From an uncultured Nitrosomonadales bacterium (GTDB lineage: Bacteria > Pseudomonadota > Gammaproteobacteria > Burkholderiales > Methylophilaceae): DNA of 17,119 nucleotides. Shown here piece by piece: positions 1-6,485 of this stretch. The notes beneath the pieces are model-generated. The model was not told the origin of the DNA, searched no databases, and saw only the letters and a list, made by a program, of their open reading frames with translations. Every line of letters begins with the position of its first letter. Positions within the stretch are counted from its first letter, which is position 1. The stretch covers positions 1-17,119 of the forward strand of contig CAMLMA010000020.1 of the NCBI GenBank assembly GCA_946481065.1, in the 5' to 3' direction. The position numbers and the translations under genes are program-made.

Positions 1-229
1 GCACGCCCAACAGCGCCAGTTTGACCAGCGGATGCTGTGCCAGCGCCATGACCTCCTGATAACCCTCGGGCGACGACAGGGATCGCTGGAACGTCCACAG
101 AAAAGCGGGCAACAGCAGGAAGATCAGCGCGCCCGTCGCCCGGTGCAGGATGGATACCAGCGCGGGGATCGGCAGGCGGATGCTCGCCAGCTTGAGGTTC
201 TTGGGGCGATGTCGACTATCGTGATGCAT
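1..229 (-). CDS. sdhC: Succinate dehydrogenase cytochrome b556 subunit (SdhC), 5' part only
   Basis: This is the first 76 codons of the membrane-anchor subunit that binds haem b and ubiquinone in complex II. The gene is cut by the left window edge. The start ATG is at 229-227. The protein opens with a basic stretch and RPKNL at 8-12, then LPIPALVSILHRATG at about 19-33. The latter matches the conserved SdhC N-terminus, in which the Ser and Arg of S-I-L-H-R (S26, R30) contribute to the quinone site and the first membrane helix follows. SLSSPEG near residues 50-56 also matches E. coli SdhC. The start lies 3 bases after the malic enzyme stop, and its ribosome binding site AGGTGA sits inside the end of that gene, so the two are almost certainly co-transcribed. 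sdhD, sdhA and sdhB probably follow outside the window. Confidence 0.93.
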   Translation of the reverse strand, partial: MHHDSRHRPKNLKLASIRLPIPALVSILHRATGALIFLLLPAFLWTFQRSLSSPEGYQEVMALAQHPLVKLALLGV

Positions 230-232
230 GCT

Positions 233-1438
233 TCACCTGCGCTCGTCCGGACGCACTGCCCTCGCCACGGCACCCGCGACATGCTCGAGCAGGCGTGGAT
301 CAAAAGGCTTGGGGATGATGTATTCAGGGCCAAAGCTCAGCGCATCCAGATGGTAGGCGTCGAGCACCGCTTGCGGCACCGGCAAGCGGGCCAGCTCTGC
401 GAGGGCACGTGCGGCGGCCACTTGCATGTCGATGGTGATCTGTTTCGCGCGCGCATCCAGCGCACCGCGGAACAGGAACGGGAAACCCAGCACGTTATTG
501 ACCTGGTTCGGGAAATCGGAACGGCCGGTGGCCATGATGAGATCGTCGCGCACGGCATGGGCGGCACTCGGCAGGATCTCCGGATCCGGATTCGCCAGCG
601 CGAAGACGATGGGCCGGGGCGCCATTTGTTTCAACAATTCGGCAGGCATGGCGTTGGCGGCCGAGACGCCGATGAATACATCCGCATCCGGCATCACTTC
701 TTCCAGCGTTCTGGCCTGGGTCTTTCGTGCCAGGTCGCAGTTCATGTCATGCAGGTCGTCACGGTCGCTGTGCAATACACCGGTGCGATCCACCATGGTG
801 ATATCGGTCGCACCCATCACCTTCAGTAGCCGTGCACAGGCGCAGCCGGCGGCGCCGGCCCCAAGGAACACGATCTTCACCAGGTCGATGGCCTTGCCCT
901 GTAATTCCAATGCATTGATGAGGCCAGCGGCGACGATCACGGCCGTGCCGTGCTGGTCGTCGTGGAACACGGGGATATCCAGGCGCTCGCGCAACTCTTT
1001 CTCGATGCGGAAGCAATGCGGTGCGGCGATGTCTTCCAGATTGATGCCGCCGAAGGTCGGCGCGATATTGACCACGGTCTCGATGAAGGCCTCGACCGAT
1101 GGCGCCTTGACCTCGATATCGAACACGTCGATCCCGGCGAAGCGCTTGAACAGCACGCCCTTGCCTTCCATCACCGGCTTGCCGGCGAGCGCGCCGACAT
1201 CGCCCAGGCCCAGCACGGCTGTGCCGTCGGTGATCACCGCGATCAGGTTACCCTTGTTGGTATAGCGGTAGGCATTGGCGGGATCGCGATGGATCTCGCG
1301 CACTGGCTCCGCCACACCCGGCGTATAGGCCAGGGATAGATCTTCCTGTGTGGTGCAGGGTTTGCTCGACTCGACCGAGAGTTTCCCGGGCTTGGGAAAC
1401 TCGTGGTAGGCGAGTGCGCGTTGCTTGAGGTCCATCAT
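233..1438 (-). CDS. maeB: Malic enzyme, short form without phosphotransacetylase domain
   Basis: Oxidative decarboxylation of malate to pyruvate with reduction of NAD(P), cytoplasmic. About 401 residues from the ATG at 1438. Visible family motifs: catalytic Tyr38 in AYTPGVAEP, catalytic Lys93 in MEGKG, metal ligands Glu135-Asp136 (NLEDI) and Asp161 (FHDDQHGT), and the Rossmann motif GAGAAG at 193-198. NPDPEI and the FPNQVNNVLGFPF block follow near the C-terminus. E. coli MaeB is about 760 residues because of a C-terminal phosphotransacetylase-like domain, which is absent here. Cofactor preference cannot be settled by eye. Start choice: an in-frame TTG at 1450 lacks a good ribosome site, whereas GGAAA lies about 7 bases before the ATG at 1438; a second ATG follows at 1435. 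The gene lies between a GntR regulator and sdhC, apparently as first gene of the sdh operon. The symbol follows sequence class, not tested cofactor use. Confidence 0.92.
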   Translation of the reverse strand: MMDLKQRALAYHEFPKPGKLSVESSKPCTTQEDLSLAYTPGVAEPVREIHRDPANAYRYTNKGNLIAVITDGTAVLGLGDVGALAGKPVMEGKGVLFKRFAGIDVFDIEVKAPSVEAFIETVVNIAPTFGGINLEDIAAPHCFRIEKELRERLDIPVFHDDQHGTAVIVAAGLINALELQGKAIDLVKIVFLGAGAAGCACARLLKVMGATDITMVDRTGVLHSDRDDLHDMNCDLARKTQARTLEEVMPDADVFIGVSAANAMPAELLKQMAPRPIVFALANPDPEILPSAAHAVRDDLIMATGRSDFPNQVNNVLGFPFLFRGALDARAKQITIDMQVAAARALAELARLPVPQAVLDAYHLDALSFGPEYIIPKPFDPRLLEHVAGAVARAVRPDERR

Positions 1439-1510
1439 GGCTTTTTCCAATACGCTTCAGTGGCGGATCTTGGAGGCTTGGGCCGAAGACGCGAAAGACG
1501 GGCGCAGACA

Positions 1511-1524
1511 GTACATATATGTAC
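1511..1524. promoter_or_regulatory. 14-bp perfect palindrome over the maeB-sdhC -10, candidate operator
   Basis: GTACATATATGTAC reads identically on both strands. It lies between the regulator gene and maeB and covers the best minus-strand -10 (TATATG, 1519-1514). A 7-bp inverted pair, CAGACAG (1505-1511) and CTGTCTG (1532-1538), surrounds it off-centre. A dimeric repressor bound here would block RNA polymerase. Assigning it to the neighbouring GntR protein is inference. Confidence 0.6.
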
Positions 1525-1542
1525 GGCAAGCCTGTCTGACAA
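1514..1542 (-). promoter_or_regulatory. Predicted sigma-70 promoter of maeB-sdh
   Basis: On the minus strand a -35 TTGTCA (1542-1537) is followed after exactly 17 bases by a -10 TATATG (1519-1514). Transcription would begin near 1507, leaving a leader of about 70 bases before the maeB ATG. It lies just downstream of the gntR stop, so maeB-sdhC need not depend on read-through from the regulator gene. Confidence 0.55.
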
Positions 1543-1566
1543 AGTATTCGGCCCAAGGATGCAAGA

Positions 1567-2301
1567 TCATTCCAGTTCGTTCATGTAGTGATGATCGTCG
1601 GTGATACACAACCCCAGCCGCCATTCCATCGGCACGTCACCATAGGTATAGGAGACGCGTTCGATACGCAGTAGCGGCGTACCTTGCTTGACGCCCAGCA
1701 GCTTCGCTGTGCCGGCATCGGCGGCGATCGCCTTCAACCGCTCTTCTGCGCGCACCATGCGGATCTTGAATTCGGTCTCGTACATGCTGTACATGGAGCC
1801 GTTCTTCTCCTGGATCTTGGTCGCGGTGATGCCCTTGAAGGTGTTGGTCGGGATGATGATGTGATCGAGGATCACCGGACGCCCCGAGAACGTCAGCAAG
1901 CGCTTGACCTCGGTCACCGAGGTGCCGCCCTTGAGGCGCAGCATCTTGGCGATCTCGCCTTGCGCCTTGCCCTTGCCGAATTCCACCATCTGGTTCTCGA
2001 GCAGCTCTTTCTTGCCGTCCACGGAGGTGAGCCGCAGGAAGCGCAGCTTGATGCCTTCCTCGTTGTGCGTGGCGACGAACGTACCCTTGCCCTGGCGGCG
2101 GATGAGGATATTCTCGGCGGCCAGCTCGTCGATGGCCTTGCGTACCGTGCCCTGGCTCACCTTGAAGCGGGCCGCCAGCTCATGCTCGCTGGGGATGGCG
2201 TCTCCCGGATGCCATTCGCCTGCGATCAGGCTCTGGGTCAACAGCACCTTGATCTGCTCGTACAAAGGCCGGAATGCCGGCGGTGAATATTGTTTGTTCA
2301 T
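1567..2301 (-). CDS. GntR-family transcriptional regulator, HutC/UTRA type
   Basis: A 244-residue cytoplasmic DNA-binding regulator. The N-terminal winged helix (about residues 10-78) has the GntR signatures PLYEQIK, GEWHPGDAIPSE, LAARFKVSQGTVRKAIDEL and IRRQGKGTFV. The C-terminal part (about 95-240) fits the UTRA ligand-binding fold, ending with a PLLRIERVSY motif and MEWRLGLC typical of HutC members. The effector cannot be read from sequence. Position beside malic enzyme and sdhC points to a TCA-cycle or C4-dicarboxylate signal, which is inference. The ATG at 2301 has GGA about 7 bases upstream. The gene faces away from panD across a 219-bp AT-rich region containing two dyads, so autoregulation is likely. 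In other betaproteobacteria GntR genes also lie beside sdh/mdh genes. Confidence 0.9.
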   Translation of the reverse strand: MNKQYSPPAFRPLYEQIKVLLTQSLIAGEWHPGDAIPSEHELAARFKVSQGTVRKAIDELAAENILIRRQGKGTFVATHNEEGIKLRFLRLTSVDGKKELLENQMVEFGKGKAQGEIAKMLRLKGGTSVTEVKRLLTFSGRPVILDHIIIPTNTFKGITATKIQEKNGSMYSMYETEFKIRMVRAEERLKAIAADAGTAKLLGVKQGTPLLRIERVSYTYGDVPMEWRLGLCITDDHHYMNELE

Positions 2302-2320
2302 GGTATATCCAGCTTCGTCC

Positions 2321-2346
2321 AGTTAAGTCTTATATATTATGTAACT
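2321..2346. promoter_or_regulatory. AT-rich imperfect dyad in front of gntR, candidate operator
   Basis: The outer arms AGTTA (2321-2325) and TAACT (2342-2346) pair exactly around a core TATATA centred at 2333.5. The half-site TCTTATA (2328-2334) recurs in the second dyad at 2398-2404. It lies 20-45 bases upstream of the regulator start codon, where the minus-strand -10 (CATAAT or TATATA-like) would be expected, so binding here would give autorepression. Confidence 0.5.
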
Positions 2347-2386
2347 CAAACATGCCGAGCGCCATCATCATCACTCATTCAACTGT

Positions 2387-2420
2387 TATCTCTTAGGTCT
2401 TATATAAGATATAAGATATA
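2387..2420. promoter_or_regulatory. 34-bp dyad of repeated TCTTA half-sites abutting the panD -35
   Basis: The centre TCTTATATAAGA (2398-2409) is a perfect 12-bp palindrome. A second TCTTA (2391-2395) on the left and a second TAAGA (2412-2416) on the right are each offset by 7 bases, and TAT/ATA cap the ends (2387-2389, 2418-2420). Overall 14 of 17 positions per arm pair. The right end touches the panD -35 at 2421. It looks like a binding site for a dimer, or a dimer of dimers, probably the adjacent GntR protein (inference). Confidence 0.55.
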
Positions 2421-2449
2421 TTGACAGTGCTAAATGTCTCAGATACCGT
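2421..2449 (+). promoter_or_regulatory. Predicted sigma-70 promoter of panD
   Basis: A perfect -35 TTGACA (2421-2426), 17 bases, then a weak -10 TACCGT (2444-2449) that keeps the key T1, A2 and T6 positions. The start would be near 2456, leaving a leader of about 65 bases to the panD ATG, with ribosome site AGGAG at 2511-2515. Confidence 0.6.
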
Positions 2450-2520
2450 GACGCCAAGTCAAGTACTTTTGAAAATTTTTTAACGCCACCCGCTCAATTC
2501 CGATCGCCACAGGAGTCGCC

Positions 2521-2901
2521 ATGCAAAGAACCATGCTCAAATCCAAGCTGCACCGCGTGCGCGTGACGCATTCGGAGCTGGACTATGAGGGCTCCTGCGC
2601 CATCGACGAGGCCCTGCTGGACGCCGCCGATATCCGCGAGTATCAGCAGATCGATATCTACAACATCAACAACGGCGAACGCTTCACCACGTACGCCATC
2701 CGTGCCCAACGCGGCTCGGGCACCATCTCGGTCAACGGTGCCGCAGCTCGCAAGGCCAGCCCCGGCGATCTGCTGATCATCGCCAGCTATGCCAGCTATA
2801 ACGAGATCGAGCTGGAAAAATTCAAACCACAGCTGGTCTATGTCGATGCAGAGAACCGCATCAAGGACCAGCGACACGCCATCCCCGTGCAAGCCGCCTG
2901 A
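2521..2901 (+). CDS. panD: Aspartate 1-decarboxylase, pro-enzyme
   Basis: Makes beta-alanine from L-aspartate for pantothenate and coenzyme A. The 126-residue product matches the usual PanD length. It is a pyruvoyl enzyme made as a pro-protein that self-cleaves between Gly24 and Ser25; the YEGSC motif at 22-26 is intact, so Ser25 can become the pyruvoyl group. Other family blocks are [20 protein letters not shown] at 5-24, ISVNGAAA near 74-81 and GDLLIIASY near 86-94. The ATG at 2521 has a strong AGGAG site 5 bases upstream. rsfS starts 14 bases after the stop. panD is normally beside panC/panB or alone; here it precedes rsfS-rlmH, the slot nadD often fills. Confidence 0.97.
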   Translation: MQRTMLKSKLHRVRVTHSELDYEGSCAIDEALLDAADIREYQQIDIYNINNGERFTTYAIRAQRGSGTISVNGAAARKASPGDLLIIASYASYNEIELEKFKPQLVYVDAENRIKDQRHAIPVQAA

Positions 2902-2915
2902 AAGCAGACCCTCTT

Positions 2916-3284
2916 TTGCTAGACCTGGAACAAACCAAACTGGCCGTCATCGACGCGCTGGAAGACATCAAGGCTTTTGACATCACCGTCATGGACGTGC
3001 GCAAGCTGACCTCCATGACCAGTTACATGATCGTCGCCAGCGCCAATTCAACCCGTCAGGCCAAGGCCATCGCCGACAACGTGCGCGAGAAGATGCGCGA
3101 AAAGGGCGTCGTGATGCGCGGCACCGAAGGCGAGAAGGACGGCGAATGGGTATTGGTCGACCTCGACGACATCGTCGTCCATGTCATGATCCCGACCGCC
3201 CGCGCCTACTACAATCTGGAACAACTCTGGGGCGAGACCGAGAGTCGTCGCCAACCTGCCAAACCTGCCGCCCCGGCAGCCTAG
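2916..3284 (+). CDS. rsfS: Ribosomal silencing factor RsfS
   Basis: RsfS binds protein L14 (uL14) on the large ribosomal subunit and blocks subunit joining when nutrients are scarce. It has 122 residues, within the family range. Recognised blocks: ALEDIKAFDITVMDVRKLTS (about 14-33), YMIVASANSTRQAKAIADNV (about 37-56), EGEKDGEWVLVDLDDIVVH (about 72-90) and YYNLEQLWG (about 98-106). The C-terminus adds a short Pro/Ala tail. The start is TTG at 2916: the next in-frame ATG would remove about 25 conserved residues. No strong ribosome site is visible, so translation may be coupled to panD, whose stop is 14 bases upstream. rlmH follows after 9 bases, the usual rsfS-rlmH pairing. Confidence 0.95.
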   Translation: MLDLEQTKLAVIDALEDIKAFDITVMDVRKLTSMTSYMIVASANSTRQAKAIADNVREKMREKGVVMRGTEGEKDGEWVLVDLDDIVVHVMIPTARAYYNLEQLWGETESRRQPAKPAAPAA

Positions 3285-3293
3285 GAAGCTCCC

Positions 3294-3761
3294 TTGAAGT
3301 TACGCATCGTCTCAGTCGGCCACAAAATGCCTGACTGGGTCGAATCCGCTTGCGCGGAATACCTGAAACGCATGCCGCGCGAGGCCACGGTCGAGATCAT
3401 CGAGATCAAACCCGACAAGCGCGCCGCCGGCAAGAACGCGGAAGTGGTACAGGAGGCGGAGGCCAAGCGCATCCTTGAGATCGCAGGCAAGGATTATCTG
3501 GTCGCCCTCGACGAGCGCGGCCAGGAAGTGAGCACGCTGCAACTCGCCGATCGCATGACAACCTGGTTGGCGGGCGGGCGCGACGTCTGTCTCGTCATCG
3601 GCGGCGCCGACGGTCTGCATACCCAGATCAAGACCCGCGCCGACTGGTTGTGGAGCCTGTCACGGCTGACTTTGCCGCATGGCATGGTGCGCGTGGTCCT
3701 GGCCGAGCAGCTCTATCGGGCCTGGACGGTGATCCAGAACCATCCTTACCACCGCGAATAA
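3294..3761 (+). CDS. rlmH: 23S rRNA (pseudouridine1915-N3)-methyltransferase RlmH
   Basis: Methylates N3 of pseudouridine 1915 in helix 69 of 23S rRNA using S-adenosylmethionine. The 155 residues match the family length and the single SPOUT domain with its C-terminal trefoil knot. Visible blocks: VALDERGQEVST near 69-80, the SAM-binding VCLVIGGADGL near 98-108 and the terminal RLTLPHGMVRVVLAEQLYRA with NHPYHRE at the end. The start is TTG at 3294, with AGGAAG at 3283-3288 overlapping the rsfS stop codon, which suggests coupling. About 200 bases of apparently non-coding DNA (3762-3964) follow, with no gene or clear terminator that I can see. Confidence 0.97.
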   Translation: MKLRIVSVGHKMPDWVESACAEYLKRMPREATVEIIEIKPDKRAAGKNAEVVQEAEAKRILEIAGKDYLVALDERGQEVSTLQLADRMTTWLAGGRDVCLVIGGADGLHTQIKTRADWLWSLSRLTLPHGMVRVVLAEQLYRAWTVIQNHPYHRE

Positions 3762-3964
3762 GCACGCCAGCCTTACCGCATGTGCCTCGCCGCATACGCC
3801 AGCTGACGGCGCCTGCTTGCGTCCGGACACCATCGAATGATCGCGCCATCGGGTGAGATTGGCTGGACGAGATCGTGATCCGAGAACGTCCCGACAGTCA
3901 GCGTGGGGCAACTTTAGGCCGCATCCCCGGTCACTCACTCATTCAGACAGCACAAACGATCACG

Positions 3965-5392
3965 ATGACTTACCCGACTTCGCTGGTATGGTTCCGCCGC
4001 GACTTGCGCGACTTCGATCATGCCGCGCTCTATCATGCGCTCAAATCCTCCCCGAAGGTCTATTGCGCCTTTATCTTCGACACCGAGATCCTGGACCAGC
4101 TAACGGACAAGGCGGACCGTCGCGTCGAGTTCCTCTGGGAGAGCGTGCGCGAACTCAAGGCAGCCTTGCAAGCGTCCGGCGGCGACCTACTTGTGCGGCA
4201 TGCGCCGGCCAGTAGCGCGATACCCGCATTGGCAAGCGAGTTGGGCGTCGCTGCGGTGTTCAGCAACCAGGACTACGAACCGTCCGCCATTGAACGCGAC
4301 CGCCGCGTGGCCGAGGCCTTGGAAAAGCAGGGTATCGATTTTCTGCAATACAAGGATCAGGTCATCTTCGAGAAGGATGAAGTCCTCACGCAGGCAGGCA
4401 GGCCGTTCGGTGTCTTCACACCGTACAAGAACGCCTGGCTGAAAAAACTCGATGATTTCCATGTCCGGGCTTACCCGGTCGATCGTTACCTTGGCCATCT
4501 CGCCAAACCGGCGCTCGATGCCGGGCTGCCGACACTGGAAGCCATGGGATTCAGGCGCACCAATCTCGCGGATATGCAGTTACCGACCGGCATGGCTGGC
4601 GGACAGCGCCTGTTCGCGGATTTCCTTGATCGTATCGACCGTTACAAGGACGCGCGCGACTTCCCGGCAATCAAAGGCCCCTCCTACCTTTCCGTGCACC
4701 TGCGCTTCGGCACCGTCTCTATCCGTCACCTGGCGCGCACGGCCTGGCAACTCGGCGGCAAGGGCGCAGAAGGCTGGCTCAACGAGCTTATCTGGCGCGA
4801 TTTCTATTTCAATATCCTGCACCATCATCCGCGCGTCGCCGCCGGGCATAGTTTCAAGCCGGAATTCGAGCGACTGCCCTTCCCCAATGACGACAGGCTG
4901 TTCGCCGCATGGTGCGATGGGCGCACCGGCTATCCCCTGGTGGATGCCGCCATGCGCCAGATCAACCAGACCGGCTGGATGCACAACCGCCTGCGCATGG
5001 TCGCCGCCAGTTTCCTGGTGAAGGACTTGCTCATCGACTGGCGCCGGGGGGAAGCGTATTTCGCCGACAAGCTCATCGACTTCGATCTCAGCGCCAACAA
5101 CGGCGGCTGGCAATGGGCGGCCTCTACCGGCTGTGACGCGCAGCCCTGGTTCCGCATCTTCAATCCAGTCACGCAATCGGAGAGATTCGACCCGCAAGGC
5201 AAATTCATCCGTAAATATGTCCCCGAACTGGCCGCATGTGACGACAAGGAGATCCATGCGCCCTGGCTCATCCCGCCCTTGCGACAGCAGGCCTTGCGCC
5301 TGCAGATCGGCAGCGACTATCCTGCGCCGATCGTCGATCACGCCAGCCAGCGGCAATCGGCGCTGTCACTCTACAAGCAGGCCGGGGCATAA
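3965..5392 (+). CDS. phrB: Deoxyribodipyrimidine photolyase, class I CPD type
   Basis: Light-driven repair of cyclobutane pyrimidine dimers. About 475 residues from the ATG at 3965. The N-terminal alpha/beta antenna domain (about 5-135) opens with SLVWFRRDLRDFDHAAL. The C-terminal FAD domain (about 200-465) has NELIWRDFYFNILH, the block GRTGYPLVDAAMRQINQTGW with HNRLRM, LLIDWRRGE, and the NNGGWQWAASTGCDAQP flavin/DNA-binding region followed by RIFNP. These are typical of bacterial class I enzymes; subtype (CPD photolyase rather than cryptochrome) is inferred from overall similarity. The frame is open upstream to a GTG at 3875, but those 30 residues have no family counterpart. A lipoprotein gene starts 6 bases after the stop. 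Confidence 0.94.
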   Translation: MTYPTSLVWFRRDLRDFDHAALYHALKSSPKVYCAFIFDTEILDQLTDKADRRVEFLWESVRELKAALQASGGDLLVRHAPASSAIPALASELGVAAVFSNQDYEPSAIERDRRVAEALEKQGIDFLQYKDQVIFEKDEVLTQAGRPFGVFTPYKNAWLKKLDDFHVRAYPVDRYLGHLAKPALDAGLPTLEAMGFRRTNLADMQLPTGMAGGQRLFADFLDRIDRYKDARDFPAIKGPSYLSVHLRFGTVSIRHLARTAWQLGGKGAEGWLNELIWRDFYFNILHHHPRVAAGHSFKPEFERLPFPNDDRLFAAWCDGRTGYPLVDAAMRQINQTGWMHNRLRMVAASFLVKDLLIDWRRGEAYFADKLIDFDLSANNGGWQWAASTGCDAQPWFRIFNPVTQSERFDPQGKFIRKYVPELAACDDKEIHAPWLIPPLRQQALRLQIGSDYPAPIVDHASQRQSALSLYKQAGA

Positions 5393-5398
5393 GCCCGC

Positions 5399-6274
5399 AT
5401 GCCGCTGCATCGCCGTCTGGCAGCACTCTTACTCTGCCTTGCGCTGGCTACCGCTGGCGCTTGCAGCCTGCTCAAGATGAGCTACAACCGGGCGCCGGCG
5501 CTAACCTATTGGTGGCTGGACGGCTATCTGGATTTCGATGCCGCACAGAAACCGGTCATGCAGCGAGCACTGGCACGGTTGCATGCCTGGCATTACATGC
5601 ACGAACTGCCGGCTTACCTGCACTTGCTCGACGATCTGCAACAGTTGGTCAACGAGACCGTCACGCCCGAACAAGTGTGCAGGATCGTCGACCGGGTGCG
5701 CGGACACGCCCTAGCCCTCAATACCCAGGCCGCCGGCATCACCATGGAGATCGCGCCGAGCCTGACCGCGCGCCAGCTCGTGCGCCTTGCGCAAAAATTC
5801 GAGGACCGTAACGAGGACTGGCGGGAAGACTGGATGGAAGGCACATTGAAAGAACGACAGGCTTACCGATTGAAACAGGCGATCAAGCGGGCCAGGTATC
5901 TCTACGGCAGTGTCGAAGACGCGCAGGAATCGCTGCTCAGCAAGGCGATCGCAGAATCAAGCTTCGACCCCGAGGTTTCGTATGCCGCCGTCCTGCAGCG
6001 GGAACATGCGGCACTGGACCTATTGCATGCGATCGCCGAGCGTCGATTGGCCGGGAATGCCGCAGCAGCGGCCATCACGCAGTTCTATGACACGCTGCTC
6101 ACGCCGCAAGACCCCGCCTACGCCAGCTACATACGGACCCTGACCCTGGAGTCATGTCGCCTGATCGCCGAATTCCACAATACGACCACGCCGGCACAGC
6201 GTCAGCATGCGACCGAGCGGCTGCATGGCTACAGGGACGATCTGTCATCAGTTCGCGCGCCTGTGACACCTTGA
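5399..6274 (+). CDS. DUF6279-type lipoprotein of unknown function
   Basis: A 291-residue predicted lipoprotein. Basic residues at 4-6 precede a hydrophobic core at 7-19, and Cys22 in AGAC is the likely lipidation site, although this lipobox is weaker than the usual LAGC. Directly after it comes the family hallmark YNRAPALTYWWLDGYLDFD (29-47). The rest looks mainly helical and highly charged, with many Arg/Gln/Glu, and has no catalytic motif I recognise. It probably sits in the periplasm, anchored to a membrane. It starts 6 bases after the photolyase stop, so the two are likely one transcript, though no functional link is known. An inverted repeat with a short T-run (6320-6370) may end the transcript. 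Family assignment is from memory of the YWWLDGY signature. Confidence 0.82.
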   Translation: MPLHRRLAALLLCLALATAGACSLLKMSYNRAPALTYWWLDGYLDFDAAQKPVMQRALARLHAWHYMHELPAYLHLLDDLQQLVNETVTPEQVCRIVDRVRGHALALNTQAAGITMEIAPSLTARQLVRLAQKFEDRNEDWREDWMEGTLKERQAYRLKQAIKRARYLYGSVEDAQESLLSKAIAESSFDPEVSYAAVLQREHAALDLLHAIAERRLAGNAAAAAITQFYDTLLTPQDPAYASYIRTLTLESCRLIAEFHNTTTPAQRQHATERLHGYRDDLSSVRAPVTP

Positions 6275-6319
6275 TGACAGTCTGTCGAAAGCCCGCTTCC
6301 AGGTCGAAAATATCGTCAA

Positions 6320-6383
6320 AACACCCCTATATCCCATTGATAATATTATGGTTTATCAGGGTGTTACATTTTTGCAACACCTG
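6320..6383 (+). promoter_or_regulatory. Leader with mutually exclusive stems between the lipoprotein gene and mlaA
   Basis: Segment 1, AACACCC (6320-6326), pairs with segment 2, GGGTGTT (6359-6365), helped by an inner stem TGATAA/TTATCA (6338-6343/6353-6358). Segment 2 can instead pair with segment 3, AACACCTG (6376-6383), through CAGG(G)TGTT with one bulged G. T's at 6369-6373 follow segment 2. The layout fits either a weak terminator for the upstream pair or an attenuator-like switch in front of mlaA. Function is inferred only from the pairing. Confidence 0.4.
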
Positions 6384-6485
6384 TCGCGCATGGGCCTAAA
6401 ACAGTGGACAATGGGGTATCGCTCGGTTAAAGTTCGCGATGGATGCTGGAAACCTCAGCACAACGAAACAATTTCGGAATAAAGC

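Larger units (their letters stand above)
1477..1557. repeat. Long-armed 11-bp inverted repeat enclosing the maeB promoter
   Basis: CTTGGGCCGAA (1477-1487) and TTCGGCCCAAG (1547-1557) are perfect inverted copies with 59 bases between them. Their centre (1517.0) nearly coincides with the centre of the palindrome at 1511-1524 (1517.5). The pair could support a cruciform, a looped protein complex, or a stem in RNA reading through from the regulator gene. A transcript starting near 1507 would carry only one arm. Confidence 0.6.

Noticed and set aside
426..1265. Long open frame opposite maeB
   Set aside because: Low-complexity Ser/Arg/Pro composition typical of an antisense shadow in GC-rich DNA; maeB has full family motifs on the other strand.
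3875..3964. N-terminal extension of the photolyase from a GTG start
   Set aside because: Residues before the ATG at 3965 have no family counterpart, and conserved sequence begins a few residues after that ATG.
6276..6286. GACAG-T-CTGTC short palindrome just after the DUF6279 gene, as a LexA-like site
   Set aside because: The arms are separated by one base, not the 8 expected between CTGT and ACAG, and their orientation is reversed.
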